Assembly (NCBI RefSeq): GCF_036169555.1
Contig: NZ_CP108032.1
Span: forward strand, 6,448,001 to 6,512,000
Direction: 5' to 3'
From: Streptomyces sp. NBC_00306
GTDB lineage: Bacteria > Actinomycetota > Actinomycetes > Streptomycetales > Streptomycetaceae
Length of the DNA stretch: 64,000 nt
Positions within the stretch are counted from its first letter, which is position 1, and each line of letters starts with the position of its first letter. The position numbers and the translations under genes were made by a program. Shown here in pieces: positions 1-8,214 of the stretch. The notes beneath the pieces were generated by a model that was not told the origin of the DNA, did not search any database, and saw nothing but the letters and a program-made list of their open reading frames with translations.

Positions 1-888
1 GACCTCGATCTGGTCGTCGTCGACGAGTCGTTCCTCGAGTTCGCGGACGCCGAGCCCGATCCGAGCGTCGCCGCCGAGGCGGTACTGCGGACGAACGTGA
101 TCGTGCTGCGCAGCCTCGGCAAGAACTTCGGCCTGCACGGCGTCCGGTTCGGCTATCTCGTCTCCAACCCGACGCTCGCGGGCAAGGTGCGTGCCGCGCT
201 GCCCAAGTGGAACCTCAACTCCTTTGCCGAGACCGTGGTGTTCATGCTGAGGGAACACCGTCAGGAGTACGCGCAGAGTCTCGCCCAGGCGCGTCAGGAC
301 CGGCAGGAGATGATGTGGCGGCTGTCCCAGCTGCCGGGGCTGACCGTCTACCCCTCGCAGGGGAACTTCCTCTATGTACGCCTCCCGGAGGGTGTGGACG
401 GAGCCGTTCTGCGTGACCGCCTGCTCGGCGAGCACGGCGTGCTGGTGCGCGAGTGCAGCAACAAGGTGGGCAGTTCCGGCCGCTTCCTGCGACTCGTGAT
501 CAGACCGCAGCACGATGTGGCACGGCTGATGTCGGCGATGGAACAGGTCCTCTACGGCCGCAGCGTGCAGGTCCCCGAGCAGCCTCCGCAGCCGATGGCG
601 CCCATGCTCTCCCAGGTCCCCTCGCAGGCACAGCCCCAACCGCAGCCCCAGCCGCAACCCCAGCGCCAGCCGCAGCCTCAGATGCAGATGCAGATGCAGG
701 CCCCGGCACCGATGCTGGCGCTCGCTCAGGAACCGGTCTCGGCCCGGGGGTTGTCCCCGGCCCGCCAGCCGGCCCCCGGCCGCACCGCTGCACCCCCGGC
801 GGCCCCCGCGGCCGCGCTCTCCCAGGCGATGGTCCCCGGGTACACGTCGGGGACGGCGGCGGTCGACCGGCTGATCGCGGGGGCGTGA
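1..888 (+). CDS. PLP-dependent aminotransferase, class I/II (HisC/CobC-like), 5' end missing
   Basis: C-terminal part of a fold-type I aminotransferase; the frame is open from base 1, so the start lies upstream. Visible motifs are VVVDESF (the Asp that contacts the PLP pyridine nitrogen) and SLGKNFGL, whose Lys at bases 121-123 should form the Schiff base. The spacing fits histidinol-phosphate or threonine-phosphate aminotransferase-like enzymes. After the catalytic domain (about base 555) comes an unusual tail of about 110 residues rich in Pro, Gln, Met and Ala, with PQ repeats, that family members normally lack; it is probably disordered. The substrate cannot be told from this half. Confidence 0.85.
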   Translation, partial: DLDLVVVDESFLEFADAEPDPSVAAEAVLRTNVIVLRSLGKNFGLHGVRFGYLVSNPTLAGKVRAALPKWNLNSFAETVVFMLREHRQEYAQSLAQARQDRQEMMWRLSQLPGLTVYPSQGNFLYVRLPEGVDGAVLRDRLLGEHGVLVRECSNKVGSSGRFLRLVIRPQHDVARLMSAMEQVLYGRSVQVPEQPPQPMAPMLSQVPSQAQPQPQPQPQPQRQPQPQMQMQMQAPAPMLALAQEPVSARGLSPARQPAPGRTAAPPAAPAAALSQAMVPGYTSGTAAVDRLIAGA

Positions 889-1055
889 CCCTCCGGCGCG
901 GCAAGGAATAGGTGGCCCTGACGCCGTGTCCGTCCGCAGGCCGACACACGGCGGCCGGGCCTGCTCCCCGTGGGGTACGGGCAGTTGCGCCGAGCAGGGG
1001 ACGACCGGCCCGAGGCGGATGCCGAGGATGGCAGCAACCGTCCGAAGGAGTCGTC

Positions 1056-2531
1056 ATGCGCCACCCTGCCGCGCTGCTTGCCACCGCCCTGCTGCCCCTG
1101 ATCACCCTGTCCACCGCCGGTACGGCGTTCGCGTCCGGGGGTGGATCCGGCCCGGTACGGCTGTCCGGGCCCAGCCCGTTCGCCGGCTGTGCACCCGGCG
1201 CGGCCGACGGGCTGATGGCCGAGGGTGCCATCGAACCCGGCCTCGCGTCCGACCCGTCCCGTCCCGGCTTGATGGCCGCGGTGTGGCCGCAGGACCGCCA
1301 GCGGGGTCTGGTCGTGGCCGTGACGAAGGACGGCGGCCGCACCTGGAAGCGGTCCGTCGTTCCCGGTCTGACCCGCTGCTCGGGAGGCCGCTTCGATTAC
1401 GTCGACGAGCCGGCCGTGACCTTCACGGGCGACGGCGGACTCGTCGTGTCGGGCGGTCTGTTCATGGCCGACGGATCCGACTCGGCCGGTCTGTCGGTGC
1501 GTTCCGACGACGACGGGGCGACGTGGGCCGCCCCGGCGGTGATCGCCCGCGAGCCGGACCCGGCCGAGGGCGGGGTCGCCGCCGGTCCGGTCGTCGTCGA
1601 CCCGCGCAGCCCCCGGGTGATGTACGCCGTCACCCCGCGCTTCCCGGCGACGGAACGCTCGCGCAACCAGGCCCTGATCGCGCGCAGCAGCGACGGAGGA
1701 CGGACCTGGCAGAGCCCGCACCTGGTCGTCGACTCGGGCGAGGGCCACATGGTGTCGGGGCACCGGCTGAGTGTGCTGCCCGACGGCACCCTCGTCGACG
1801 TCTACACGCTCATCCGGTTCGGAGGCCCCGTCCTGTCCGTGCAGGCGACGCGTTCCACGGACGGCGGGCGGACCTGGTCGGCGCCGGTCAAGGTGTCCGA
1901 TCTGCGTACGAAGTGGCTCTTCCAGGACCCTGAGTCGGGGGAGCAGGTCTCCCACACCACGAGCCTGCTCTCCGACTCGGGCGTCGATCCCCGTACCGGG
2001 CGGATGTACGCGGCCTGGCAGGACGCGAGGTTCAGCGCAGGCGCCGCCGACGGGGTGGCGCTGTCGTCCTCCGGTGACGGAGGGCGCACCTGGAGCGAGC
2101 CCGTCAAGGTGAACCGCACACCGGCCGGCATCCCTGCCGCTCATCAGCAGGCGTTCACCGTCTCGCTGGACGTGGCCCGGGACGGGACGGTCGGAGTCGC
2201 CTACTCCGACTTCCGTCACAACGACGCCCGGGCGCCCCTGTTCACGGACCGCTGGCTGGTGCGCTGCCGCCCGCTCGCATCGGCCGCGGGCGGCTGTCAC
2301 CTGCCGACCGCTGGTACGGACCGCGGTTCAGCCCGTTGGAAGGAGACACGGCTGACTCCCGAGTCCTTCGACATGCGTCAGGCGCCCCGGATTCCCGATG
2401 CGGGAAGCCCGCGCGGCTACTTCCTGGGGGAGCAGATGGGACTGGCCGCCACGGGCCGGGGGTTCGCCGCGGCCTGGGCGGTTCCTGATGCCCCGGGCAG
2501 CGCGGCGGTCCACGTCCGGCCCGCCGCCTGA
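1056..2531 (+). CDS. Secreted Asp-box (BNR) sialidase-like protein
   Basis: 491-aa exported beta-propeller protein. The ATG at 1056 is chosen over an in-frame GTG at 912 because GAAGGAG ends five bases before it and it opens a clean signal peptide (hydrophobic core LLATALLPLITL, cleavage near AFA-SG). At least five Asp boxes of the S/T-x-D-G-G-R-T-W type are spread through the protein (DGGRTW several times, DDGATW once), typical of six-bladed exo-sialidase and related BNR hydrolases. The Arg triad of true sialidases was not confirmed, so hydrolysis of sialic acid is only a possibility; many Streptomyces proteins of this kind are uncharacterised secreted hydrolases. Confidence 0.8.
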   Translation: MRHPAALLATALLPLITLSTAGTAFASGGGSGPVRLSGPSPFAGCAPGAADGLMAEGAIEPGLASDPSRPGLMAAVWPQDRQRGLVVAVTKDGGRTWKRSVVPGLTRCSGGRFDYVDEPAVTFTGDGGLVVSGGLFMADGSDSAGLSVRSDDDGATWAAPAVIAREPDPAEGGVAAGPVVVDPRSPRVMYAVTPRFPATERSRNQALIARSSDGGRTWQSPHLVVDSGEGHMVSGHRLSVLPDGTLVDVYTLIRFGGPVLSVQATRSTDGGRTWSAPVKVSDLRTKWLFQDPESGEQVSHTTSLLSDSGVDPRTGRMYAAWQDARFSAGAADGVALSSSGDGGRTWSEPVKVNRTPAGIPAAHQQAFTVSLDVARDGTVGVAYSDFRHNDARAPLFTDRWLVRCRPLASAAGGCHLPTAGTDRGSARWKETRLTPESFDMRQAPRIPDAGSPRGYFLGEQMGLAATGRGFAAAWAVPDAPGSAAVHVRPAA

Positions 2532-2654
2532 TACCGCGGCGTCCGCGAGTCTTGACGCAGACACGCCACAGACCTACCTTCCTATCGCTGAGGTTGTTCA
2601 GCTATTAACCCATCGTTCAGAATCCTGAACGAACAGCGGTTGAAGGAGCCCATG

Positions 2655-3257
2655 ATGACCGGAAAGCGTCTCTTACTGGCGGGGGCCGCAGCGACCTGCG
2701 GACTCATCCTCGTCGCGCCCCAGGCCTCCGCGGAGGTCGAGCCGGGAGGGTGGACGTCGCACTCGCCGTCCTTCTCCGTCCAGGAGAGGGGTTGCGGCCA
2801 GGTCGACGACCTCACCTTCCGCCTCACCTGCTCGACCACCAGCGGCGACCAGCGCGCCGAGCGCCGGTACGCCACGTACAACGGCGGCACCCACCAGTTC
2901 GAGGGCTACTTCCGCATCACGGCCATGAGCGGGACCCGCATCAGTCTCAAGCAGACGTTCCGCGACGGCTCGTCGGCCGGTCCGTACTTCATGCTCGCCG
3001 TCGAGCGCGGCGGCCGCCTGTACGCCGTGCACGGCGGAGCGACCGTCGCCGACGGAGCGACGGTCGGCACACAGGTCCGCGTCAACACCGTTCACCAGGT
3101 GGGCACGTCCCACCGCACCTACATCAACGGCTCCCGCCGGCACACGTACGACAGCCCCGGCGGCAGCTACTACGACAAGTTCGGCGCCTACCGCACGAAC
3201 AGCGGCAACGGGACCGCCACCGTGCAGTGGAGCGGCATCAAGTTCTGGCGCAAGTGA
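2655..3257 (+). CDS. Secreted jelly-roll protein, polysaccharide-lyase-like
   Basis: 200-aa exported protein. Of two adjacent ATGs (2652, 2655) the second has the better spacing (6 nt) from AAGGAG at 2643-2648. A signal peptide ends near SAEVEPG. The mature part is rich in beta strands and ends with YYDKFGAYR, which resembles the Y-x-K-x-G-x-Y signature of concanavalin-A-like polysaccharide lyases (PL7, PL18 and PL20 groups); two Cys (GCGQ and LTCS) may form a disulfide. It lies directly upstream of an Fn3 lipoprotein and downstream of an exported propeller protein, so the three may serve extracellular glycan use. The lyase assignment rests on the C-terminal motif only. Confidence 0.65.
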   Translation: MTGKRLLLAGAAATCGLILVAPQASAEVEPGGWTSHSPSFSVQERGCGQVDDLTFRLTCSTTSGDQRAERRYATYNGGTHQFEGYFRITAMSGTRISLKQTFRDGSSAGPYFMLAVERGGRLYAVHGGATVADGATVGTQVRVNTVHQVGTSHRTYINGSRRHTYDSPGGSYYDKFGAYRTNSGNGTATVQWSGIKFWRK

Positions 3258-3272
3258 GCGCACGGTCCTCGG

Positions 3273-4076
3273 ATGACGACGATTCCCCGCCCGGCCGCCC
3301 GCGCGCTGCTGGCCACCGCTCTGGTGTCCGCCGTCCTGTCCGGCTGCTCGGACAGCTCCGCGGACGCCTCCGCGGGCGCGCGGGCGGACGGGCCCGCCGC
3401 CGGGAAACCTGACACCACGGCCGGTGTGACGCTGGCGGCCACCCTCGACTCACCGATCGACATCACGCTGCGCTGGAGCGGCCGGGACCCGGGAGCGGCG
3501 GGGCACGTCGTGGAGTTCGCCACCGAGCGGCAGGGGCCGTACACCGTCCTGCAGTTCGCGCCGCCCGGCCGCCGCACGTACACCCACCCCGATCTCATCC
3601 CGATGACCCCCTTCTACTACCGGCTCCGGCCGTACTACGGGCCCGCGTCGGACGCGGTCGGCATCGCGCTGCCGCCGGGCGGCTTCGGTGAGCGGGACCA
3701 GCGGAAGGACCACGGGTGGGCCGAGCCCCGGAAGCTCCCCCGCGACGAAAGGGCCGGCGCACCCCGGCACCCCGTCACGGGAGGCCCGGACAGGGCGGCG
3801 GCGCCGACCGGGCTGAAGGCGACCGTCATGCACGCGAACGGTGTGAAGCTCACCTGGCAGGACCACGCCCGGGACGAAGTGGGCTATCTGATCGAGGTAC
3901 GGCCCGCCGGCGAACGCGAGTACCGGGTCGCCGCGGTCCTCGACGCGGACATCGAGTCCGCCGGGCTGATCACCCTGCCGCAGGAGAAGAAGGCGGCGAT
4001 CCGCGTCCGGCCCCTGCGCTACGGGCAGCAGTCCAACATCGTCCACCGCACGACGGGAGCGGAGACGTCCGGCTGA
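3273..4076 (+). CDS. Lipoprotein with fibronectin type III-like domains
   Basis: 267 aa. The N-terminus carries a lipoprotein signal ending in lipobox VLSGC, so the protein is probably anchored to the outer face of the membrane by a diacylated Cys at about residue 25. Two Fn3-like beta sandwiches can be discerned (roughly residues 45-125, with DITLRWS and PFYYRLRPYYG, and 170-265, with LTWQDHARDEVGYLIEVR). A Pro/charged linker joins them. It begins 15 nt after the preceding secreted protein and is probably co-transcribed with it. No catalytic domain is present; a binding or scaffold role is likely. Confidence 0.75.
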   Translation: MTTIPRPAARALLATALVSAVLSGCSDSSADASAGARADGPAAGKPDTTAGVTLAATLDSPIDITLRWSGRDPGAAGHVVEFATERQGPYTVLQFAPPGRRTYTHPDLIPMTPFYYRLRPYYGPASDAVGIALPPGGFGERDQRKDHGWAEPRKLPRDERAGAPRHPVTGGPDRAAAPTGLKATVMHANGVKLTWQDHARDEVGYLIEVRPAGEREYRVAAVLDADIESAGLITLPQEKKAAIRVRPLRYGQQSNIVHRTTGAETSG

Positions 4077-4234
4077 CCGGGAACGAGCGGCCGCCGGCCG
4101 ACGCCGGACCGGGTACCTCTGGCTACGGACGGAATGTCGCGTTCCCGCCGCCGGCCTTGTGCACAACGGCGCAGGCCCGCAGCGGTACACCGCCCCTAGC
4201 CTCGCCGGAACAGCACCAACGAGGGGCGGTACCG

Positions 4235-5524
4235 GTGAACTGGCTCATCCGCGACTACCGCGAGAGCGATCTCGCGGCGGTGGTCCACCTGATCGACACC
4301 ACGGCCGAGCTCGGCCAGGAGTCCGTGTTCTCGCTCGCCGAGTGCATCGGCGCACTCACCTCGCGCCAGCCCGCGGTCGTCGCGGTGCACCAGGGCGTAC
4401 CGATCGGCGCGGCGCTCGCCACCGTGGCGGGCGAGCGGGCCTGGGTGATGCGTGTCGCCATCTCTTCCGCCTGGCGTGGCCGGGGTCTTGCGAGCGCGCT
4501 CCTCGTGGAGCTGGAGCGGCGCCTGATCGCGGCCCGCGCGGGGCGTATCGCCTATGTGCTGCCCGAGGAGGAACTGCTCGGCGAGGGGCTGCTGAACGCC
4601 GGATACACACGGCAGCCCGCCGTCGCCTACTTCGAGAAGGTCGAGCCGTTGCACGGTCCGGCGGCCAATCTGCTGGAGGACCTCGGCGGCCGGTTCCTGC
4701 CCAGCGATCTGTGGACCAGGGTCGCCGGCATGGAGGCCGAGAAGGACCTGATCGAACGGCGGGTGGTGCTGCCGCTGGCGGAGCCCGAGCGCGCCGCCCG
4801 GCACGGCGTCCGACCGCCGCGTGCGGTCGCGCTGTTCGGTCCGCCGGGGACGGGCAAGACCACGTTCGCCCGCGCCGTCGCGGCCCGGCTCGGCTGGCCC
4901 TTCGTCGAACTGCTGCCCTCCCGGCTGGCGGACGAGGGCAATCTCGCCGCCGCGCTGCGCAGCGCCTTCGCCCGGATCGCGGAGCTGGAGCGGGTGCTGG
5001 TCTTCATCGACGAGGTCGAGGAGATCGCCCCGGTGCGCTCGGACGCGGTGCAGGTGGGCGGGATGCACGGCGTGACCAATGAACTGCTCAAGCTCATCCC
5101 GGGTTTCCGGGAGGGCGACGAGCGTCTCCTGGTGTGCGCCACCAACTCCGTACGCTCACTGGACCCGGCGTTCCTGCGGCCCGGGCGGTTCGACTACCTG
5201 ATTCCGATCGGTACGCCGGACGCGGCGGCCCGTGCCGCCATCTGGTCCCGCTTCACGGACGGCCGCCCTGATGTCGAGGTCCCTGTCCTGGTCGCGGCCA
5301 GTGAGCTGTTCACGCCCGCCGACATCGAGCACGCGGCACGGATCGCGGCACAGAGTGCGTTCGAGCGGGACCTGGAGACGATCGGTGGCGCCCCGCTCGA
5401 CCGGCGCGATCTCGGGGCGGGGACCGAGGACTATCTGACGGCGATCTCCCAGTGCCGTCCGACGGTGACGACCGAAATGATCGAGCAGTTCGGAGCGGAC
5501 ATCACCGCGCATGCGCGGGTGTGA
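4235..5524 (+). CDS. GNAT acetyltransferase-AAA+ ATPase fusion
   Basis: 429-aa cytoplasmic protein. GTG at 4235 is preceded by GAGGGG and starts the first recognisable domain. Residues 1-135 look like a GNAT fold (acetyl-CoA loop region with WRGRGLASALL). Residues about 195-400 are an AAA+ module: Walker A GPPGTGKTT (K208), Walker B VLVFIDEVEE (D259, E260), sensor 1 LLVCATN and the arginine finger in RPGRFD. This AAA part is of the FtsH/CDC48 type. The combination suggests an ATP-driven remodeller guided by an acyl-CoA-binding or acetylating domain; the target is unknown. It stands alone between divergent-looking spacers. Confidence 0.85.
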   Translation: MNWLIRDYRESDLAAVVHLIDTTAELGQESVFSLAECIGALTSRQPAVVAVHQGVPIGAALATVAGERAWVMRVAISSAWRGRGLASALLVELERRLIAARAGRIAYVLPEEELLGEGLLNAGYTRQPAVAYFEKVEPLHGPAANLLEDLGGRFLPSDLWTRVAGMEAEKDLIERRVVLPLAEPERAARHGVRPPRAVALFGPPGTGKTTFARAVAARLGWPFVELLPSRLADEGNLAAALRSAFARIAELERVLVFIDEVEEIAPVRSDAVQVGGMHGVTNELLKLIPGFREGDERLLVCATNSVRSLDPAFLRPGRFDYLIPIGTPDAAARAAIWSRFTDGRPDVEVPVLVAASELFTPADIEHAARIAAQSAFERDLETIGGAPLDRRDLGAGTEDYLTAISQCRPTVTTEMIEQFGADITAHARV

Positions 5525-5584
5525 CACGAGTACTCAACACCCCCTTTTCCGTTGGCCATTGCATTCGAGCCACCGTGGGCATTC

Positions 5585-5603
5585 CTGATCGGTAAACGAT
5601 CAG
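5585..5603. promoter_or_regulatory. Inverted repeat upstream of the carbonic anhydrase gene
   Basis: Perfect 7-bp inverted repeat CTGATCG-GTAAA-CGATCAG, 43 nt before the GTG start of the carbonic anhydrase gene, in a locally AT-rich stretch. Its size and position fit a dimeric repressor operator; no regulator is recognised. Confidence 0.4.
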
Positions 5604-5646
5604 TAAATGGGAACGGGCCGGCGATCGCGGCGGATACGTTCGAGCC

Positions 5647-6413
5647 GTGAATGCGCAAAACCTCCCCCAGGCCCGCACGGGCCTTCCCCGAACCGGCGCA
5701 GGCCCTGACCGGGTCGGCACCGGACGCCGTGCGCTGCTGCGCGCCGCGGTCGCCGGCGGTGCGACCGCGGTCGGCGGGCTCGCGCTCGGTGCGACGCCGG
5801 CCACGGCGGCACCGCGGACCGGCAGCCGCCCGGCCACCCCCGCTCAGGCGCTCAAGGAGCTCTCCGCGGGCAACCACCGCTGGCCACGTTCCGCCACCAA
5901 CACCCCCACGAGACCAGGGCCGTTCGCCATGCCCTGGTCTCCGGACAGAACCCGTTCGCGGTCGTGCTGGGCTGCGTCGACTCACGGGTACCTCCGGAGC
6001 TGATCTTCGATCAGGGCCTCGGTGATCTGCTCACCGTACGGTCGGCGGGCGAGGTGCTGGACGAGGCGGTGCTGGGCAGCGTCGCGTACGGTGTACTGGA
6101 ACTCGGCATACCCTTGGTCCTCGTGCTCGGGCACCAGTCCTGCGGCGCGGTCGAGGCAGCGGTCCACGCCGACGAGACGGGGGACGAACTCCCCGCGCAC
6201 ATCCAGTATCTGGCCGACCAGATACGCCCGGCGATAGACCGCGGCCAGTACGGCGACGCACGCGTCGACTCGACGATCAACCGTCAGGTCGCCCTGGTGC
6301 ACCGCCGGCGCTCGGCGGAACCCGACCTGGCGGCGAAGATCGCCGCCGGTGAACTGGCCGTCGTCGGGGCGCGCTACGAACTGGACAGTCAGCTGGTGCA
6401 CACGATCGCCTGA
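5647..6413 (+). pseudogene. Tat-exported beta-carbonic anhydrase, frameshifted
   Basis: Two adjoining frames together encode one beta-class carbonic anhydrase. The first (from GTG 5647) has a twin-arginine signal (GRRALLR, then a hydrophobic stretch ending ATAAP) and the conserved start of the enzyme to GNHRW. The next frame continues with TFRHQHPHETRAV and carries the zinc site CVDSR (Cys at 5973, Asp two residues on) and HQSCGA (His 6132, Cys 6141). One base is missing between 5883 and 5886 (TGG CC ACG, where TGG CNC ACG is expected). Either a genuine inactivating deletion or a sequencing error; everything else looks intact. It would interconvert CO2 and bicarbonate outside the membrane. 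Confidence 0.85.
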
Positions 6414-6569
6414 CGTCACCGAGCGTGTCGGGTGAAGGCCCCGGTGGCGGCGAAGGATGCCGCGGCCGGGGCGCGGCGCATTCGCCGGCGGCGCCCTTGC
6501 GCACCGCCGTATGGTTCTATACCAGCTGAATCGTCAGTCAGTAGGTGGCTACGACACGGGAAACGGAAG

Positions 6570-7235
6570 ATGACCAACGAGCCGGAAATACCAGCCCTCC
6601 TGGGCAGGCCCGAGCGCATGTGGGAACGCGCTGTCCTCCTCGTGCTGATCGCCGTCACCAGAACGGCCCGTCCCGCATTCCGCCTGGGGGAGCGCGCGTT
6701 GGAGTGTTCGCATTCCAATGGCGGGTGGAATCTGGAGCTGCTGCCGGACGGCAATGCGGTCTTCTTCGGCCAGGACGTCGACTGCAGCGACACCACCTAC
6801 AGGGGCGACAAGCCCGTCGACCTGCTGGCCGGCGCACCTTCCTGGCTGCCCTACGGCCGGCTCCGCGATCTGAACGACGGCTATGAACTGGGCTATCTGT
6901 ACTGGTGGGAGGGGGACCGCTGGGGCCGCGCCCCCTACCCCGACTTCGTCGAGGACGACGGTCTGGCCGCCTCCTGCGACGGATACGCCGGACTCTTCGA
7001 CGACAGGTCACTCGCCGACAGCTTCGCCGACGCCGGCTACCGGGACCGGGAGGTGACCGAGCGCTTCACGGCCCGGGTCGCGGCCCGCACGGTGAACGCC
7101 GAAGCCCTCAGGGACCTGATCGACTCGGCCTCCGATCCGGGCCCGCTGCCGTGGGAGTCACGGCTGCCGAGCGCCCTGGAGTGGGCGCAGCGGCTGGGCG
7201 TCGCCGGACCGACGGAGGCGCAACGGCCCTCGTGA
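6570..7235 (+). CDS. Conserved hypothetical protein
   Basis: 221 aa starting at ATG 6570; the frame is open further upstream, but codon quality and the Arg-rich translation there argue against a longer protein. The ribosome site is poor (GGAAG directly before ATG), so the start is uncertain. The sequence is acidic and Trp/Tyr rich (GYELGYLYWWEGDRWG) with no signal peptide or membrane span and no motif I recognise. It is probably cytoplasmic. It ends about 120 nt before a lipoprotein gene. Confidence 0.6.
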   Translation: MTNEPEIPALLGRPERMWERAVLLVLIAVTRTARPAFRLGERALECSHSNGGWNLELLPDGNAVFFGQDVDCSDTTYRGDKPVDLLAGAPSWLPYGRLRDLNDGYELGYLYWWEGDRWGRAPYPDFVEDDGLAASCDGYAGLFDDRSLADSFADAGYRDREVTERFTARVAARTVNAEALRDLIDSASDPGPLPWESRLPSALEWAQRLGVAGPTEAQRPS

Positions 7236-7353
7236 AGGGACGGGCACACGACAGCCCTCCTGGATCGACGCGTCACGGCTTCCGCTGAGCAGGGCGCACG
7301 CGTCGTACGTATCCCTTCCCGTACGCCCCCGCACGCCCGAAGGGACCTTCAGC

Positions 7354-7848
7354 ATGGGATACGCGACCCGGAGCCGACGGGCCACCGTGTTGCTCGCAGG
7401 CCTGCTCGTACTTCCGCTCGCCGGCTGCTCCGACGAGCCGGACGGTGCGGCGGACAAGAAGGCGGCGGCGAGGCAGGCGGCGGAGAAGCGGACCCCGGCG
7501 AAGCAGCAACCCCGCCCGGCCGCGACCGCGCCGGCGCCGGCTCCCGCGAACGTCGAGAAGATCGGCGCGCTCACCGGCTGCACTCCCGAGGTCCGCATCC
7601 AGGCCAAGGAACTCCGTGAAGGCGTGTGCACCACGGCCCAGGGCAGTTGGACCGTCACCACGTTCCCCGAGGAGAAGTTCAAGACGATCTGGCTGGACAG
7701 TGCCCGGATGTACGGCGGCACCTATCTGGTCGGGCCGCGATGGGCCGTCGGCGGAAAGCCGGAGCTGCTGGACACCCTGCGCACCAAGCTCGGCGGTGAG
7801 GTCGTGCGTCTGCGGGACGCGGCCCCGGGCAGCAGCCCGTCCTCCTGA
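7354..7848 (+). CDS. Small lipoprotein of unknown function
   Basis: 164 aa with a lipoprotein signal peptide (lipobox PLAGC), then a low-complexity Ala/Lys/Pro linker (about residues 30-68) and a globular C-terminal domain of about 90 residues containing two Cys (LTGCTPEV and EGVCTT), probably a disulfide. The ATG follows GAAGGGACC at good spacing. The architecture (anchor, flexible spacer, small domain) is common among Streptomyces envelope proteins; function cannot be assigned. Confidence 0.7.
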   Translation: MGYATRSRRATVLLAGLLVLPLAGCSDEPDGAADKKAAARQAAEKRTPAKQQPRPAATAPAPAPANVEKIGALTGCTPEVRIQAKELREGVCTTAQGSWTVTTFPEEKFKTIWLDSARMYGGTYLVGPRWAVGGKPELLDTLRTKLGGEVVRLRDAAPGSSPSS

Positions 7849-8214
7849 CCCCTGCATCACGGGCCTCAACTGCCGCACCGACAACGGAGTTGCGCACCGA
7901 CGATTCGCCCGACCGTGCCCGTGCGGCCACCACGCCCTCGAAGGGACGATGGCGTCCGACGGGGCTCCCGCTGCCTCGGCGAGGTCCGGGACCGGAACGC
8001 GGAGGAGACCGTGCCGGAGGTGCGGGCGATGGCGATCTTCCGCTGACCGGCGCGCCGCCTGCGCGGCAGCCGCACCCCGGCGGGCCGGGCGTGGCAGACT
8101 TCCGGCCGATGAACGTCCGGCCCCGCACGGCCGTACTGCTGACTGGCAACGACACCTGGACCGTCACCGCCACGGTCGGTCCGTCATACGCCGGCCGGGC
8201 AGGAGGGACATGCT
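7849..8214. other. Intergenic region upstream of gdhA
   Basis: 366 bp without a convincing gene. A short open stretch ending at the TGA near 8046 (last residues VRAMAIFR) has protein-like composition and could be the remnant of a lost gene, but no start or family can be supported. AGGAGGG at 8200-8206 is the ribosome site of gdhA. Confidence 0.35.
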
